A stretch of DNA of 64,000 nt. Origin: Asterionellopsis glacialis (lineage: Eukaryota; Bacillariophyta; Plagiogrammaphyceae; Rhaphoneidales; Asterionellopsidaceae). The notes below the pieces were generated by a model. The model saw nothing but the letters and a program-made list of their open reading frames with translations. It did not search any database and was not told the DNA's origin. The DNA is taken from positions 18,103-82,102 of the forward strand of contig WKLE02000021.1 of the NCBI GenBank assembly GCA_014885115.2, given 5' to 3'. This document shows, one piece after another, positions 9,449 to 19,380 of the stretch. How positions within the stretch are numbered: position 1 is the first letter of the stretch; each line of letters starts with the position of its first letter. Made by a program: the position numbers and the translations under genes.

Positions 9449-10672
9449 TTAACGCTTCATCAATACCGACGAAACTGGATTGTATTGCGGAATGGGGCCC
9501 TTGTCACCTTTATAACCAGTGGCAAGAAGCATTTCCTGTCCCATCATCATGATTTCCATTGACTCACCAAAGTTGACCATTGCATCATACACAACATCGT
9601 GCATGCCAGCTGCTAATGCATTTTCCCGTAACTTTATCACATCGTACGGTTTGCCACGAACTTCTCGTAACCCATCAAATAATATCGCAATACCATGTCG
9701 TGCTACCTCTAGGGAATCTGGGATATTTTTCATCGTTTTACAGACAGCTTGAATACCACCAACTCTCACGAGTTCTCCTTTGTTACCTGGGTGCTCATAG
9801 CACAGTATGAAGAGAGCCCAGAGTGCCCAATTGGCAACATCCTCGTGGTGTCTGTACCAGTCAATGGAATCAAGTATTATTTTTAGACCACCTTCGTCAA
9901 CGATTTTCGTACCCATGTAAACATCTCCATCAGCAAGGGCACCGAAAAGAAGGCACCCCCTCCGCTGTAACTCAGCAGATAGCTGTTCTGCCACTTCTTC
10001 TGGTTTATCCGCATTCTTGGCTCTTTTCATAGCTGCCTGGAGCACCTTTACTGGCACATCTAATCCATACTCATCTGCCTCTTGGAGATGCCTTTGCCGA
10101 ACATCATCATTCTTAGCTACCAAAGCAAGGAGTGATATAGCTCCCGAAACCACTCCGTCATCATTTGGATACAAATTTTGTAGGACAAAATATGCCGCCT
10201 CTTGGCAGATCAGTTCTAATTTCTCCACATCATTATACGGTTGCTCCTCGCTACCTTTTTGCGTATTTTGTCGTTTTCCGCCTTTTTCTTCTTCTGACTT
10301 TTCGTCGCAGAGTTTAGCTAGTGTCTTCAGACAAGCATGGCACTGCGATTGAAAAGAGGAGAACTTTTCAGAATTCTCTTCTGCCACAAGACCTTTCAAG
10401 CTTTTAATTTCGTCCAAAATCTCATGTGGCGCCATTTTTGAATATTTAGATTCCGCTTTAAATTCTTTTTTAGCTTCTTGTACAGAATTGAAAATAGCGA
10501 TCCCGAATGCCGACAAAACCATCGACGCTCCAATCATCCATCTACCCGTGGATATTACAGCTACTCCGGCTATAACAAGAAAACTCGGAAACGAAATGAA
10601 ATCATTGTTTGGCGAAACGAATTGTCCTCCCTCCGGTAGTTGTGGGGGTTGGTTCAATTCAGGTTGTCTCAT
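9449..10672 (-). CDS. Membrane-anchored armadillo-like helical repeat protein
   Basis: Intronless, 407 residues. A proline- and glutamine-rich N-terminus is followed by two closely spaced hydrophobic helices (about 26-62: FLVIAGVAVIST and GASMVLSAFGIAIF), then a long soluble alpha-helical region. From about residue 130 it reads as armadillo or HEAT-like repeats (ELICQEAAYFVLQNL, GAISLLALVAKNDDVR, WALWALFILCYEHPGNK, VARHGIAILFDGL). The GNKxxLVRVGGIQAVCKTM segment is a typical ARM helix boundary. The protein probably sits on an organelle membrane as a scaffold. I do not recognise a named family. It is convergent with the FAH gene, 73 bp away. Confidence 0.82.
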   Translation of the reverse strand: MRQPELNQPPQLPEGGQFVSPNNDFISFPSFLVIAGVAVISTGRWMIGASMVLSAFGIAIFNSVQEAKKEFKAESKYSKMAPHEILDEIKSLKGLVAEENSEKFSSFQSQCHACLKTLAKLCDEKSEEEKGGKRQNTQKGSEEQPYNDVEKLELICQEAAYFVLQNLYPNDDGVVSGAISLLALVAKNDDVRQRHLQEADEYGLDVPVKVLQAAMKRAKNADKPEEVAEQLSAELQRRGCLLFGALADGDVYMGTKIVDEGGLKIILDSIDWYRHHEDVANWALWALFILCYEHPGNKGELVRVGGIQAVCKTMKNIPDSLEVARHGIAILFDGLREVRGKPYDVIKLRENALAAGMHDVVYDAMVNFGESMEIMMMGQEMLLATGYKGDKGPIPQYNPVSSVLMKR

Positions 10673-11285
10673 GATATAAATAATACTCGGTTCCGCTTTT
10701 TTCAGAGAGACTGATTGTAGACCACTTTTAAAACAATAACAACCTCATAAAGAGCAGTCGGACCACTTTTATCAAGACCGCAGTGAAGAGAGAGATGGTC
10801 AGATTTTGCAGATGCAGATGCAGAGCAGGAAAAAAATAACACGCACCCAAAGAAGTAAGAAAAAGCGAATCGAGTTGCTCGTGCAATGGAAGCCAGAAAA
10901 CACAGAGTTGTCAGCCGTCAGCATTTTGTGAGTATCTCTTTCTCATGCTTCAAAAATATTTTAAGATTCTAGATTCTTCAATTTGTGTAAGATTTTCCAT
11001 TATCTTGAAGGAATCCCAAATATCCAGATTGTCTCATAAGAAAAAGCTGCGATTTGATTGGGCGATCTCGCCTTGACACGACTGCTGAGACAACACGACA
11101 CATCTCGCTTCCCATTTTCGCATGACATCAATTAGGGCTTCTCATTCTCGATATCACCCTTTACCCCCAAAGAAGTCAAGAGACAGAAGGCAAGGGGTGA
11201 AAGTTCAAAACAAAACTAAGAACACAGGAAACAGATTTATTCTCCTATAGACAACAACGAAGATAACAACAATAATTTTTCAAAC
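10673..11285. other. Divergent promoter region
   Basis: Lies between the armadillo-protein start (minus) and the eEF1B start (plus), so it should contain both promoters. A-rich stretches precede each start codon. No recognisable box is assigned. Confidence 0.4.
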
Positions 11286-12022
11286 ATGCCACTCCCAGTT
11301 TACGATCCGTCGGCGGGTGACTTGAATGTTGAGCTTGATGCTTCTTCTCCTAGTTCTGATGCCATTGCTGTTGGTACAGCAAAAAAAGAGGAAGCCACAG
11401 CTGGAAAATACGATTCAAAAGTACTGAAAGATTCCAAGGATGAGGATGAGGACAACAGAAACGATGATGATGACGACGACTTTGATGTGTTTGGTAGGTG
11501 TCTCGCACGTATGAACATTTTGTTCATTCTTCACTGCTTTATTTTTCTTTTTGAACTATCCTAAAGATCAGTGTTCTGACGATTGGTGATGTCTCTCTCA
11601 TTTAAACTCTCCGCTTTTGCTATTGGAATACAGGTAATGATGACGGCGAGGACGACAACGACGAGGGAGATGACAAGAAGGAAAGTCGCGAAGAACAGTT
11701 TGCTCGTCTCAAGAAAGAAGCAGAAGAACGTGCACTTAGAAAAGAGGCAGAACAGCGCACAGTGGTCGGGATAGAAATCAAACCCTGGGATGTTGATCAG
11801 GATCTAATGGCACTTTGGAAAAAGATTACATTGACTGTTGATGAAGACGGTCTTCAGTGGGGAGAAAATTGTACTCTCGTTCCCGTTGCATTTGGTATAA
11901 AGAAGATCCAAACTTCATTCACGATGGGTGTCAATAATAGTTCTGATAGCGTGCAGGAAGCCATCGAAGCCATGGAAGATGAGGTTCAGAGTGTGGAGAT
12001 TACGTCCATGAACGTCCTTTGA
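11286..12022 (+). CDS. Translation elongation factor 1B, nucleotide-exchange subunit (beta/delta type)
   Basis: Two exons, 11286-11493 and 11634-12022, joined by a 140-bp GT-AG intron that splits a Gly codon, give 198 residues. The protein regenerates GTP-bound eEF1A for aminoacyl-tRNA delivery. The N-terminal part is short and lacks the GST-like domain of some family members. A very acidic segment (DDDDDDFDVFG, then GNDDGEDDNDEGDDKKE) is the CAR-like region before the catalytic domain. The exchange domain runs from about 113 (VVGIEIKPWDVDQDL) through DGLQWGENCTLVPVAFGIKKIQ to the C-terminus. It ends in SMNVL, whereas other family members end in NKI or NKL, so the penultimate lysine is replaced by valine. 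Confidence 0.95.
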
Positions 12023-12350
12023 TCGAAACTTTAAATTTTGTCTCATCACACATATTGAAATTATAATATTTGAGCAATGCATCTATATTTGTTGTGTTGC
12101 AATTTCTTTTCAATAATTAGATATCTATTCCTGAAAGATGTGATAAATGTTCCAATCAATGCAGCAGTCTACTTTTGAGTGTCTAAGAAAAATGTTCATA
12201 CTGAAAATCAAATTTTAAGGAGTGTGTCGTGCTTTCTATTTTGATATTGGTAGTACACAAAAGAGTAATTTTCTTTGATGCATTTGTGTAAAATATTAAT
12301 CATCCGTATGTAAAAAGAATATACGAAAGTCCCTCATACACCATTGGAAA
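12023..12350. other. Convergent intergenic spacer
   Basis: AT-rich DNA between the 3' ends of the eEF1B gene and the small membrane-protein gene. Nothing else is seen. Confidence 0.4.
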
Positions 12351-12632
12351 TTAACTTCCGGAACCCCGCCCCATATTCTTCCACATAGAACCAGAATTTG
12401 GATGTGATCGTTGAGGAATCTTTGTCTCCTTCATTTGTCCAATTTCATGCTGTTCTCTCCTAACTCGTTCCATTTCTTCTCTTGCTGCCTTGGGCATATC
12501 ATCTTCTTCATTTAAACCTCTGATTTTATCTCGGTCAGCCATAAACGGCAAATATATCGTACCAAATCCAACAACTGCTACCACAGCTGTGGTAGCTACA
12601 GCTACAATCTTTCTACCATCTACTCTTGACAT
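12351..12632 (-). CDS. Small single-pass membrane protein
   Basis: 93 residues. A basic start (MSRVDGRK) is followed by one hydrophobic helix (residues about 9-27, IVAVATTAVVAVVGFGTIY), LPF, a charged helical stretch rich in Glu and Arg, and a polar tail with SMWKNMGR. This layout (short matrix-type N-terminus, one helix, charged tail) resembles small inner-mitochondrial-membrane assembly factors, but I see no family-specific residues, so the location is inference. The frame uses normal codons and the ATG lies in an A-rich context. Confidence 0.7.
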   Translation of the reverse strand: MSRVDGRKIVAVATTAVVAVVGFGTIYLPFMADRDKIRGLNEEDDMPKAAREEMERVRREQHEIGQMKETKIPQRSHPNSGSMWKNMGRGSGS

Positions 12633-13884
12633 GTTTTGTAAGAATTAGTGCTTATTGTAAAGTGATATGTCTTTTGATCTGTCGAAACTATTCTTTTAGA
12701 ATGGGGATAGGCTACTTTTTGATAAAATTCAGAAGTCGTTGGAAGCGAGTTCTATATGTATCAAGATAAACAGCAATTGTGAGGCGAGAGGAAATAATAA
12801 AACCGAAGGTTATTGTGACTTGATGTAATAAATGTCGATTTCAAGTGCATCCATACCTTATACTTCGTCCTGCTTGTAAAATGCCTTATCTGATGACAGA
12901 GCCTTGACTGTGGTCGATATTTGTTGAAAGCGAGATGTCCAACTGCTCACCACCTCACACAAATACAAAAAGAGTGCTTTGTGTTGTATCTTTGTAACAG
13001 CTATGATAAGGCGTGAGCCGCAAACGGTGCGTGTATGACCGAGAGACGGCGTGTAAAGTATCGCCGGGTGCAGTAGTTGGTGTGTGAAAGAACGCAAATC
13101 TCAAATCAAGAAAAATAGTTTGAGCTGGCATCGGAAGAAGGACAGAATTTCATGGTAAAAATATGGGAATCCAGAATCTCACGAAGAAACATTTCTTGTT
13201 TTGCATGAGCAGTTGTCTAGCCACACCATCTTATCCGTACCAGGTACGGTCCATATGTATCAGATACTTGTTGAAACTGCTTGTACTGCACTTAGGTCCT
13301 ACACAGTACTTCTTCATACATCTTAATCCGTAAAACCTACATTTACGAAATAAATATGGTCTAAACAACTTAATTCCAGATAAAATGCCATGTGTATCAC
13401 ACTCTGACATTTCCATAATATTCTTTCAAAATCATCGGTTGAGAGTGGCAAGCTCGACAAATACGGTCATCAGAATTTCAAATTTATTTGATTCTTAAAT
13501 AAACACAATTATCCATTTGAACATGTGGAGCTTCGAATTTGGATACAATTTGAAAAATTCAACATACACATGATTGCAGTTTGGCCCGTACAGGTAGTAT
13601 GATATACACAGCATGCATGAGGTCCTCTTGCTGCAGTACCTGTATGTTCTTTTTGAATACACTGTACCTATGAACATGAAGTCGTTCATACGGGACTTGG
13701 AGAGCAGTACGACCATTATTTTTTGTTTTTGTTGATCTGTACAGGTAGAGTCTATGGAGTAGAAAATCTGTTTCAGACAACCTTTCTTTCTCACTTCAAC
13801 GTCCTTGCAACGCAATACATTCTTCGGTACCCGGCAGATGCCGGTATGGAGGATTGTTGAATAAGTCAATACGCACTGAATACG
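12633..13884. other. Intergenic spacer with palindromic words
   Basis: 1.25 kb without a supported gene. TACCAGGTAC, GTACAGGTAG and AGTACCTGTA words occur at about 13238-13330 and 13587-13840. A 79-codon minus-strand frame at 12858-13097 was judged too weak to call. Confidence 0.4.
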
Positions 13885-16800
13885 ATGGTGCTTTGTTGCG
13901 ATGACCTTCCATGGTCTGACCCCAAAGCTTCGTACAACAGCAAAGTATCCGACAAAGCGCTTAAAGACTCTGGAGAAACAGGGACTGTCTACACCGACGA
14001 AACTTCCTCGGACCTCTCTTCTATGGTGGACGTTGCTTCATATCCTCTCCTTGCATCGACACCGACGAAGACATACGACTATAACGCTTTTACCTCATCA
14101 TCAGAGCCAAGATACAAAGTAACAGTCCATCTTCCACCGGATGATCAACAAGATTCAACACTTCATGTTCAAGTTTTCGAAGATAATCATACAGTAGAAA
14201 TTGTAGCGCTGTCAGACATGAAGAATCAACTTGACGATGAGGAATGTTCTCTTGTTTCAGAGCAAACAGAAGGAGAAATCCCCTTGTCTTGGCATACAAT
14301 GGCAGTATCGATGTTCGAATTACAGGAACACGCGTCAATCAAGATACAGGCAACAGTCCGAGGTTTCATCACACGTCAACACGTTCAAGATATCCCTCAA
14401 GCTATACTTCTGATTCAAGCTATTATTCGAAAATTCCTTTACTACACCAAGTACAAACGGAAGAAAGAATCTGTCATTATGATTCAAGCAACAACTCGAA
14501 AATTCATTCAACGTCAAAAATATGTAACGGACCATTCGAAATATGTATTATATCAAAAATTCACAAAAGCTTTTATTGATCGGTTGGAAGACGAGAAAAA
14601 GAGGAAAGCCTCAATTACAATTCAGAACCACACTCGAAGGTATCTGCATACTAAGATCACCAAAATAATCATTATACAAACTGCGATTCGCGGTTTTGTC
14701 CAACGTTCTCTCTATAATAGAAGGATGGAAGCCGTGATACGATTACAGACTGTGACTAGAAGGTTGATTCAGCAGAAGAAGTATAATTGTGACATTGTCA
14801 GGTTGGTTTGTATTCAGCGAATTGCTCGAGGCTATGTACAACGTTTCGAATACAATCGGAAGAAAGAAGCCGCGATTAGACTACAATCTATTGCACGGAC
14901 ATCAATTTCACGCAAACGGTATAAGTCCTTGGTTACTCGAGTTATCCTTCTTCAAAGTGCTATTCGGTGTTTTAATGAAAGATCACGTTATACTCAGAAG
15001 AAGGCTTCCGCATTACGAATTGAAAGTGTGATTGAAATTCAGCGTATTGTTCGAGGTTTCCTGAACAGAACAGCATACGAATTGACAAGGCAGTCTGCAT
15101 TAACAATTCAGGCGGCAGCTCGGCAATACATTCATCAGAAGCAATTAAATCGTGAGAATTTCCACTCTATTGTAATTCAGCGTATTGCAAGGGGATTAGT
15201 GCAAAGGTCTGCTTACTATAAAATGAAGAAGTCATGTATAAAATTGCAGGCAAGTGTTAGGATGATGATTGTCCGCAACCAATGCAATACGGCGATCAAC
15301 AATGCTTTAAAAATTCAACGCATTGCTAGAGGATTTATGAACAGGTTGACCTACTGCAGAATGAGGGATGCATCTATCAGGTTGCAGGCAGTAGTTCGAA
15401 TGATGATTTCACGAAATCAATACAATTCAAAAATTGTTAAAGCTATTGAAATTCAACGTATTGCACGTGCGTTTGTTTCTAAGGCTGCCTACAGTAAATT
15501 GAAGGAAGCAGCCATTAAATTGCAAGCTATAGTCCGAATGATGATCGCACAAAAGACACGAAAAGAAATCAATTCGAAGATTATCAAAGCTATCGAAGTT
15601 CAACGATTTGTGCGTGGGTTTGTGGAGAGGTCTTCTTACAGTAAAATGAAGAGGGCATGTATCGAAATTCAGGCATTCGTTCGAATGATGATTGCGTATA
15701 ATACACGCAACAAGTTAAAGATGGAGATCGTCAATGCTATCGAAATTCAACGCATTGCTCGAGGTTTTGTGAAGAGGTCTAATTACAGTAAAATGAAGAG
15801 GGCATGCATCAAAATTCAGGCAGTCATTCGAATGATGATTGCGTATAATACACGCAACAAGTTAAAAATGGAGATCGTTAATGCTATCGAAATTCAACGT
15901 ATTGCTCGAGGTTTTGTGGAGAGGTCTTCTTATTGTAAAATGAAGAAGGCATGTATCAAAATTCAGGCAGTCGTTCGCATGATGATTGCGTATAATACAC
16001 GCAACAAGTTAAATATGGAGATCGTCAATGCTATCGAAGTTCAACGCATTGCTCGAGGTTTTGTGGAGAGGTCTTCTTACTGTAAAATGAAGAAGGCATG
16101 TTTCAAAATTCAGGCAGTAGTTCTGATGATGATTGCACAAAAGCAATACAATGGGAAGAGGACTGCTATTATCAATGTTCAACGCATCGGTCGAGGTTTT
16201 GTGCAACGGATGGACTACTGTAAAATGAAGATGGCAGCTATCCAATTGCAGGCATTAGGTCGAATGATGATTGCTCAGAAAGATTTAAATAAGTATATGG
16301 CTGCCATTATCAATGTTCAACGCATGGGTCGAGGTTTTGTGCAACGGACAGGCTATCGTAAAATCAAGATGGCAGCTGTGAAATTGCAGGCAACAGGTCG
16401 GATAATGATTGCTCAGAAAGATTGGAATGCGGGAGTCTCTGTGAACAGGGAAACATATACCATTCCTGATCACAACTTAGACAAATTTGCTACAAACACA
16501 AAGCTTCCGTGTACTCCTTCAACAAAGGGTACGACTTTTGCTTTGTCTACTATCAGCGAAAAAACAGCTAGATTCTCCAAAGAATCGAAAGCATTACAAT
16601 CGGAAAGTTTTCTTGTATTTGAACGTCTTCGAAACGAATTACTAAATCTAAGAACCAAAAATTCCAAAATGCGGAGCGAAAATAAGAAGTTAAAGCAAAA
16701 TAACCAGAGGCTAATGGAAGCAAGTACAACTGCAGGGGAAACTTTCTCCAAATTTGTTGAGCACACAAAGCAAGTCAATCAGGCAAATGCCAAGCTAGTA

Positions 16801-17004
16801 GCAGAAAACCAGGCCTTGCGAAAAGCGAGACAAGAAATGACCGAATCAATGAAGCTACAGAAGCTTGCTTTTATGGCGGAGGTTCAGAGTCGCATAGATT
16901 GTCAGAACCTTCTCTCAGAGGTAGTAGATGTCATTCAGGAGCATGTAAAGGACCCGCGCCTTGTTGACGAAATTCTCGGAAAAACTGAAGAGTTCATCGA
17001 TTGA
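13885..17004 (+). CDS. Multi-IQ-motif (calmodulin-binding) protein with C-terminal coiled coil
   Basis: Intronless, 1039 residues. After an acidic, serine-rich N-terminus of about 145 residues there are 29 IQ-type motifs (I/L/VQxxxRxxxxx) between about 150 and 850, usually alternating a strong copy (IQRIARGFVERS) with a weaker one (IQAVVRMMIAYN). IQ motifs bind calmodulin or EF-hand light chains, and long arrays occur in ASPM-like spindle proteins. There is no calponin-homology domain, myosin motor or other enzyme domain here. Residues about 910-1015 form a coiled coil (LRNELLNLRTKNSKMR, LVAENQALRKARQEM), suggesting dimerisation or filament binding. The middle of the array is encoded by near-identical 147-bp tandem repeats. 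A cytoskeletal or basal-body role is plausible but not shown. Confidence 0.9.
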   Translation: MVLCCDDLPWSDPKASYNSKVSDKALKDSGETGTVYTDETSSDLSSMVDVASYPLLASTPTKTYDYNAFTSSSEPRYKVTVHLPPDDQQDSTLHVQVFEDNHTVEIVALSDMKNQLDDEECSLVSEQTEGEIPLSWHTMAVSMFELQEHASIKIQATVRGFITRQHVQDIPQAILLIQAIIRKFLYYTKYKRKKESVIMIQATTRKFIQRQKYVTDHSKYVLYQKFTKAFIDRLEDEKKRKASITIQNHTRRYLHTKITKIIIIQTAIRGFVQRSLYNRRMEAVIRLQTVTRRLIQQKKYNCDIVRLVCIQRIARGYVQRFEYNRKKEAAIRLQSIARTSISRKRYKSLVTRVILLQSAIRCFNERSRYTQKKASALRIESVIEIQRIVRGFLNRTAYELTRQSALTIQAAARQYIHQKQLNRENFHSIVIQRIARGLVQRSAYYKMKKSCIKLQASVRMMIVRNQCNTAINNALKIQRIARGFMNRLTYCRMRDASIRLQAVVRMMISRNQYNSKIVKAIEIQRIARAFVSKAAYSKLKEAAIKLQAIVRMMIAQKTRKEINSKIIKAIEVQRFVRGFVERSSYSKMKRACIEIQAFVRMMIAYNTRNKLKMEIVNAIEIQRIARGFVKRSNYSKMKRACIKIQAVIRMMIAYNTRNKLKMEIVNAIEIQRIARGFVERSSYCKMKKACIKIQAVVRMMIAYNTRNKLNMEIVNAIEVQRIARGFVERSSYCKMKKACFKIQAVVLMMIAQKQYNGKRTAIINVQRIGRGFVQRMDYCKMKMAAIQLQALGRMMIAQKDLNKYMAAIINVQRMGRGFVQRTGYRKIKMAAVKLQATGRIMIAQKDWNAGVSVNRETYTIPDHNLDKFATNTKLPCTPSTKGTTFALSTISEKTARFSKESKALQSESFLVFERLRNELLNLRTKNSKMRSENKKLKQNNQRLMEASTTAGETFSKFVEHTKQVNQANAKLVAENQALRKARQEMTESMKLQKLAFMAEVQSRIDCQNLLSEVVDVIQEHVKDPRLVDEILGKTEEFID
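15646..16086 (+). repeat. Three tandem 147-bp coding repeats (two IQ motifs each)
   Basis: Units begin with ATGAAGA(G/A)GGCATG at 15646, 15793 and 15940, exactly 147 bp apart, and a fourth unit starts at 16087. They differ at only a few bases each and keep the reading frame (49 codons per unit). The next unit boundary is at 16225, 138 bp on, showing a shorter, more diverged variant. Confidence 0.92.
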
Positions 17005-17297
17005 GGGTCATTATCCATAATATACTTGAATTTACAACAAGCGGCAATGCATATCCCTTTAAATGAGATACAAAAATCAACGCTCGGAAAGTTTTGAAAC
17101 CATTCATATCGCTAATTACATGGTTATTTCCGAGAGCAAAGCACTAAGACGCATATACCTTTTGATGTCTTGTAGAAAGTGAAAATAGAAGAAATAAAAA
17201 CAGACAACGAATAAACTGAAATAGAAAATAGACATCATATCGTGCTACTTATTTCTAAATTGCATTAGGTATTACCTGCACCAACAGAATGAGGACC

Positions 17298-18503
17298 TCA
17301 AGGTGATGCCATGCTTGGGCCAGGATATGTGGCAGGAGGTGCAGTGTGTCGCAAAGGAGCGATCAAGTCGACTTTGCTTATAGGAACTTGAATTGCAGGA
17401 ACTACCCATGTTCCGCAGCTGCATTGAGCCCCAGACCAGGAATAATGCCCTAGCTTTGTACCGCACTTGGGACAGCCAAACTTCCCCTCTGCTGCATTCA
17501 TGTCACCCATCCAATCAGCACCGCTCCCAAGAAAAATACTCTGACATTGCTGCGCAGAGTTGCCACCAGCATGATGAACTTTTCGCATGCTAAAGTTGTG
17601 ACGAGAAGGTGTATGCGGAGGATTTTCAAGGTCGTCTTGTCCAAATAGAATGGTTCTACATCTTCGGCAAGCATATCTCATTTTTTCTGGATCTATTTCC
17701 TTAGGCGGTTCGGCAAGAGGAATCTCGGATTCAGATGATGGTTCCTCTTTCTTTGGGATTCCACTCTGTTCCACAGCTAGTTCATTTGAAGGCGTATCTT
17801 CTTGCGGGACGGATTCAGTAGGTTCCGTTTTCTGAATGTCTGCATAAGCAGCCTCGATAGCTTTTTGAGCAAGTGAAGATGCAAATTTTGCCATTTTCCC
17901 TGGACCTATAGTTTGCTGTTGTGCTGCTTCTGCTTTTTCTTCTGCATCCATTGCCTTGTAGGCTTCATTCTCTTCCTTCATAGAGGAGTATCCTGAATTT
18001 GGAGCAACACATTCAATATTTATTCGTCTCATATTTGAGTCACTTTGAGTTCCGCTGAGAGTGTTTACAAAGGTTTCAATTTGATTTACATCGTCCTTAG
18101 ATTCAATTCCACTTCCAATAGCTACGGCAGATATTCCGGGAAATCGTGGCAATTTCTTCCCAAAAGTTATATCCTGTTCTTCATCTTTGGTTGTTCCATC
18201 ATCTTCATCAAAAAATGGAGCAAGGCTAGAACCTTTCATATCTTTTCCGTCGGATCCATGGTACTCAACACTTGCAAGATATTTGACAGTATCACCAGAC
18301 TCATTCTCATAAGATCCAAACTTAGCAACGCACGGAAGATATTCTATCGATATTTCTCGATGCACCAGGAGTGGAGCTTTTTCGGTACCACTATTCTCTG
18401 GATCATTATTTGTCAGCAATGAAACAACCTTTGCAACTCGCATTCTTTGTGCACCCACCACGGCCACTCGGCATACTGTTTTGGATAGAATCTCATTTTC
18501 CAT
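17298..18503 (-). CDS. YVH1/DUSP12-type zinc-domain protein lacking the phosphatase domain
   Basis: Intronless, 401 residues. The C-terminal third (about 276-378) matches the zinc-binding domain of YVH1/DUSP12: YACRRCRTILF (C279, C282), CQSIF (C320), DWMGDM, then CPKCGTKLGHYSWSG (C344, C347) and CSCGTWVVPAIQ (C361, C363). In YVH1 this domain acts in 60S ribosomal subunit maturation, releasing Mrt4. The dual-specificity phosphatase domain, with its HCxxGxxR loop, is absent. In its place is an unfamiliar N-terminal domain (about 9-170) that opens CRVAVVGAQRMRVAKVVSLL and contains LPRFPGISAVAIGSG. A charged, probably flexible linker covers 170-275. The gene is convergent with the IQ gene, 293 bp apart. 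Confidence 0.9.
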   Translation of the reverse strand: MENEILSKTVCRVAVVGAQRMRVAKVVSLLTNNDPENSGTEKAPLLVHREISIEYLPCVAKFGSYENESGDTVKYLASVEYHGSDGKDMKGSSLAPFFDEDDGTTKDEEQDITFGKKLPRFPGISAVAIGSGIESKDDVNQIETFVNTLSGTQSDSNMRRINIECVAPNSGYSSMKEENEAYKAMDAEEKAEAAQQQTIGPGKMAKFASSLAQKAIEAAYADIQKTEPTESVPQEDTPSNELAVEQSGIPKKEEPSSESEIPLAEPPKEIDPEKMRYACRRCRTILFGQDDLENPPHTPSRHNFSMRKVHHAGGNSAQQCQSIFLGSGADWMGDMNAAEGKFGCPKCGTKLGHYSWSGAQCSCGTWVVPAIQVPISKVDLIAPLRHTAPPATYPGPSMASP

Positions 18504-19380
18504 TTTATTTCTTTATGCCTTTCAAGTTCAAAGTATCTGTTCTCTGCACTGGGTTCGACGAGATGCAGAGCACTCTTAACTTTTGAGGTTTAATTTATTG
18601 GCAGATGTTGAGAGGTAGTGCTTTTAGAGGTATTGATTCGATGTCAACGGTCAAGGGTCAATCATCGATCTGTTCTGGTCTGTGAATTTCTCTGTCACCG
18701 TTTCATCGTCCGGGCCTTCGAAGGTTTTAGCACCTGTGCTGAAGATCTGTGGTCTCTGTTGCTTCCAGTGAATTCTCAGTCGGGGTTCCATAATCCTTAA
18801 TCTTATTCAAAGCCCCCCTAAAAATAATCGTTTCAGTACCACAAAAGATCGTTTGTAAGACACTTTTCAGTTCCAATTGTCGATCATAATATTGTTTTAT
18901 ATACATTGCAATTTTTTATATCGAATTTCGAAAATCAGTATGACGGCCGGTGCGATGATTTCCGACCATCACTGTACAGAACCTGCTATTGTTTGTTAGT
19001 AAGACTAGAATTAAAATTATTGACAGAATTGTTCATAAGAATGGAAATTATGATTATGAAGATTTTGAGAATGCAACATTTGGCTCAGTTGGATTCGCGC
19101 GAATAGAACATAGGTCCTAGCTGCTATCTGGCTATCTTTGCTGCTTTGTGAAACAGAGAAGGCCTATCTCATATCGGTGTAAGAATAACACCAGCCCGTG
19201 ACAGAATAAATCCAACAACTTCAGGAGCATTGCACCCAAAAAACTTGAAGCACACATAGCTTCACGGTGTAAACAAAGATCACTTTGAAGACTTTGCCTG
19301 CTAGAAATCCAAAAGCGATACTGATAGGGTGACGCAGAAGAAGATCCAATCGAACTGTGCAATAAAACCTCACCCTGACC
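18504..19380. other. Divergent intergenic spacer
   Basis: Separates the YVH1-like start (minus) and the copine start (plus). Short frames at 18618-18800 and 19132-19362 have no supporting features. I see no repeats beyond AT-rich tracts. Confidence 0.4.

Noticed and set aside
12858..13097. 79-codon minus-strand frame
   Set aside because: Some protein-like stretches, but no domain, uncertain start and no continuation across plausible introns.
15646..16086. CRISPR-like array
   Set aside because: Units are directly adjacent coding repeats in frame, with no spacers, in a nuclear eukaryotic gene.
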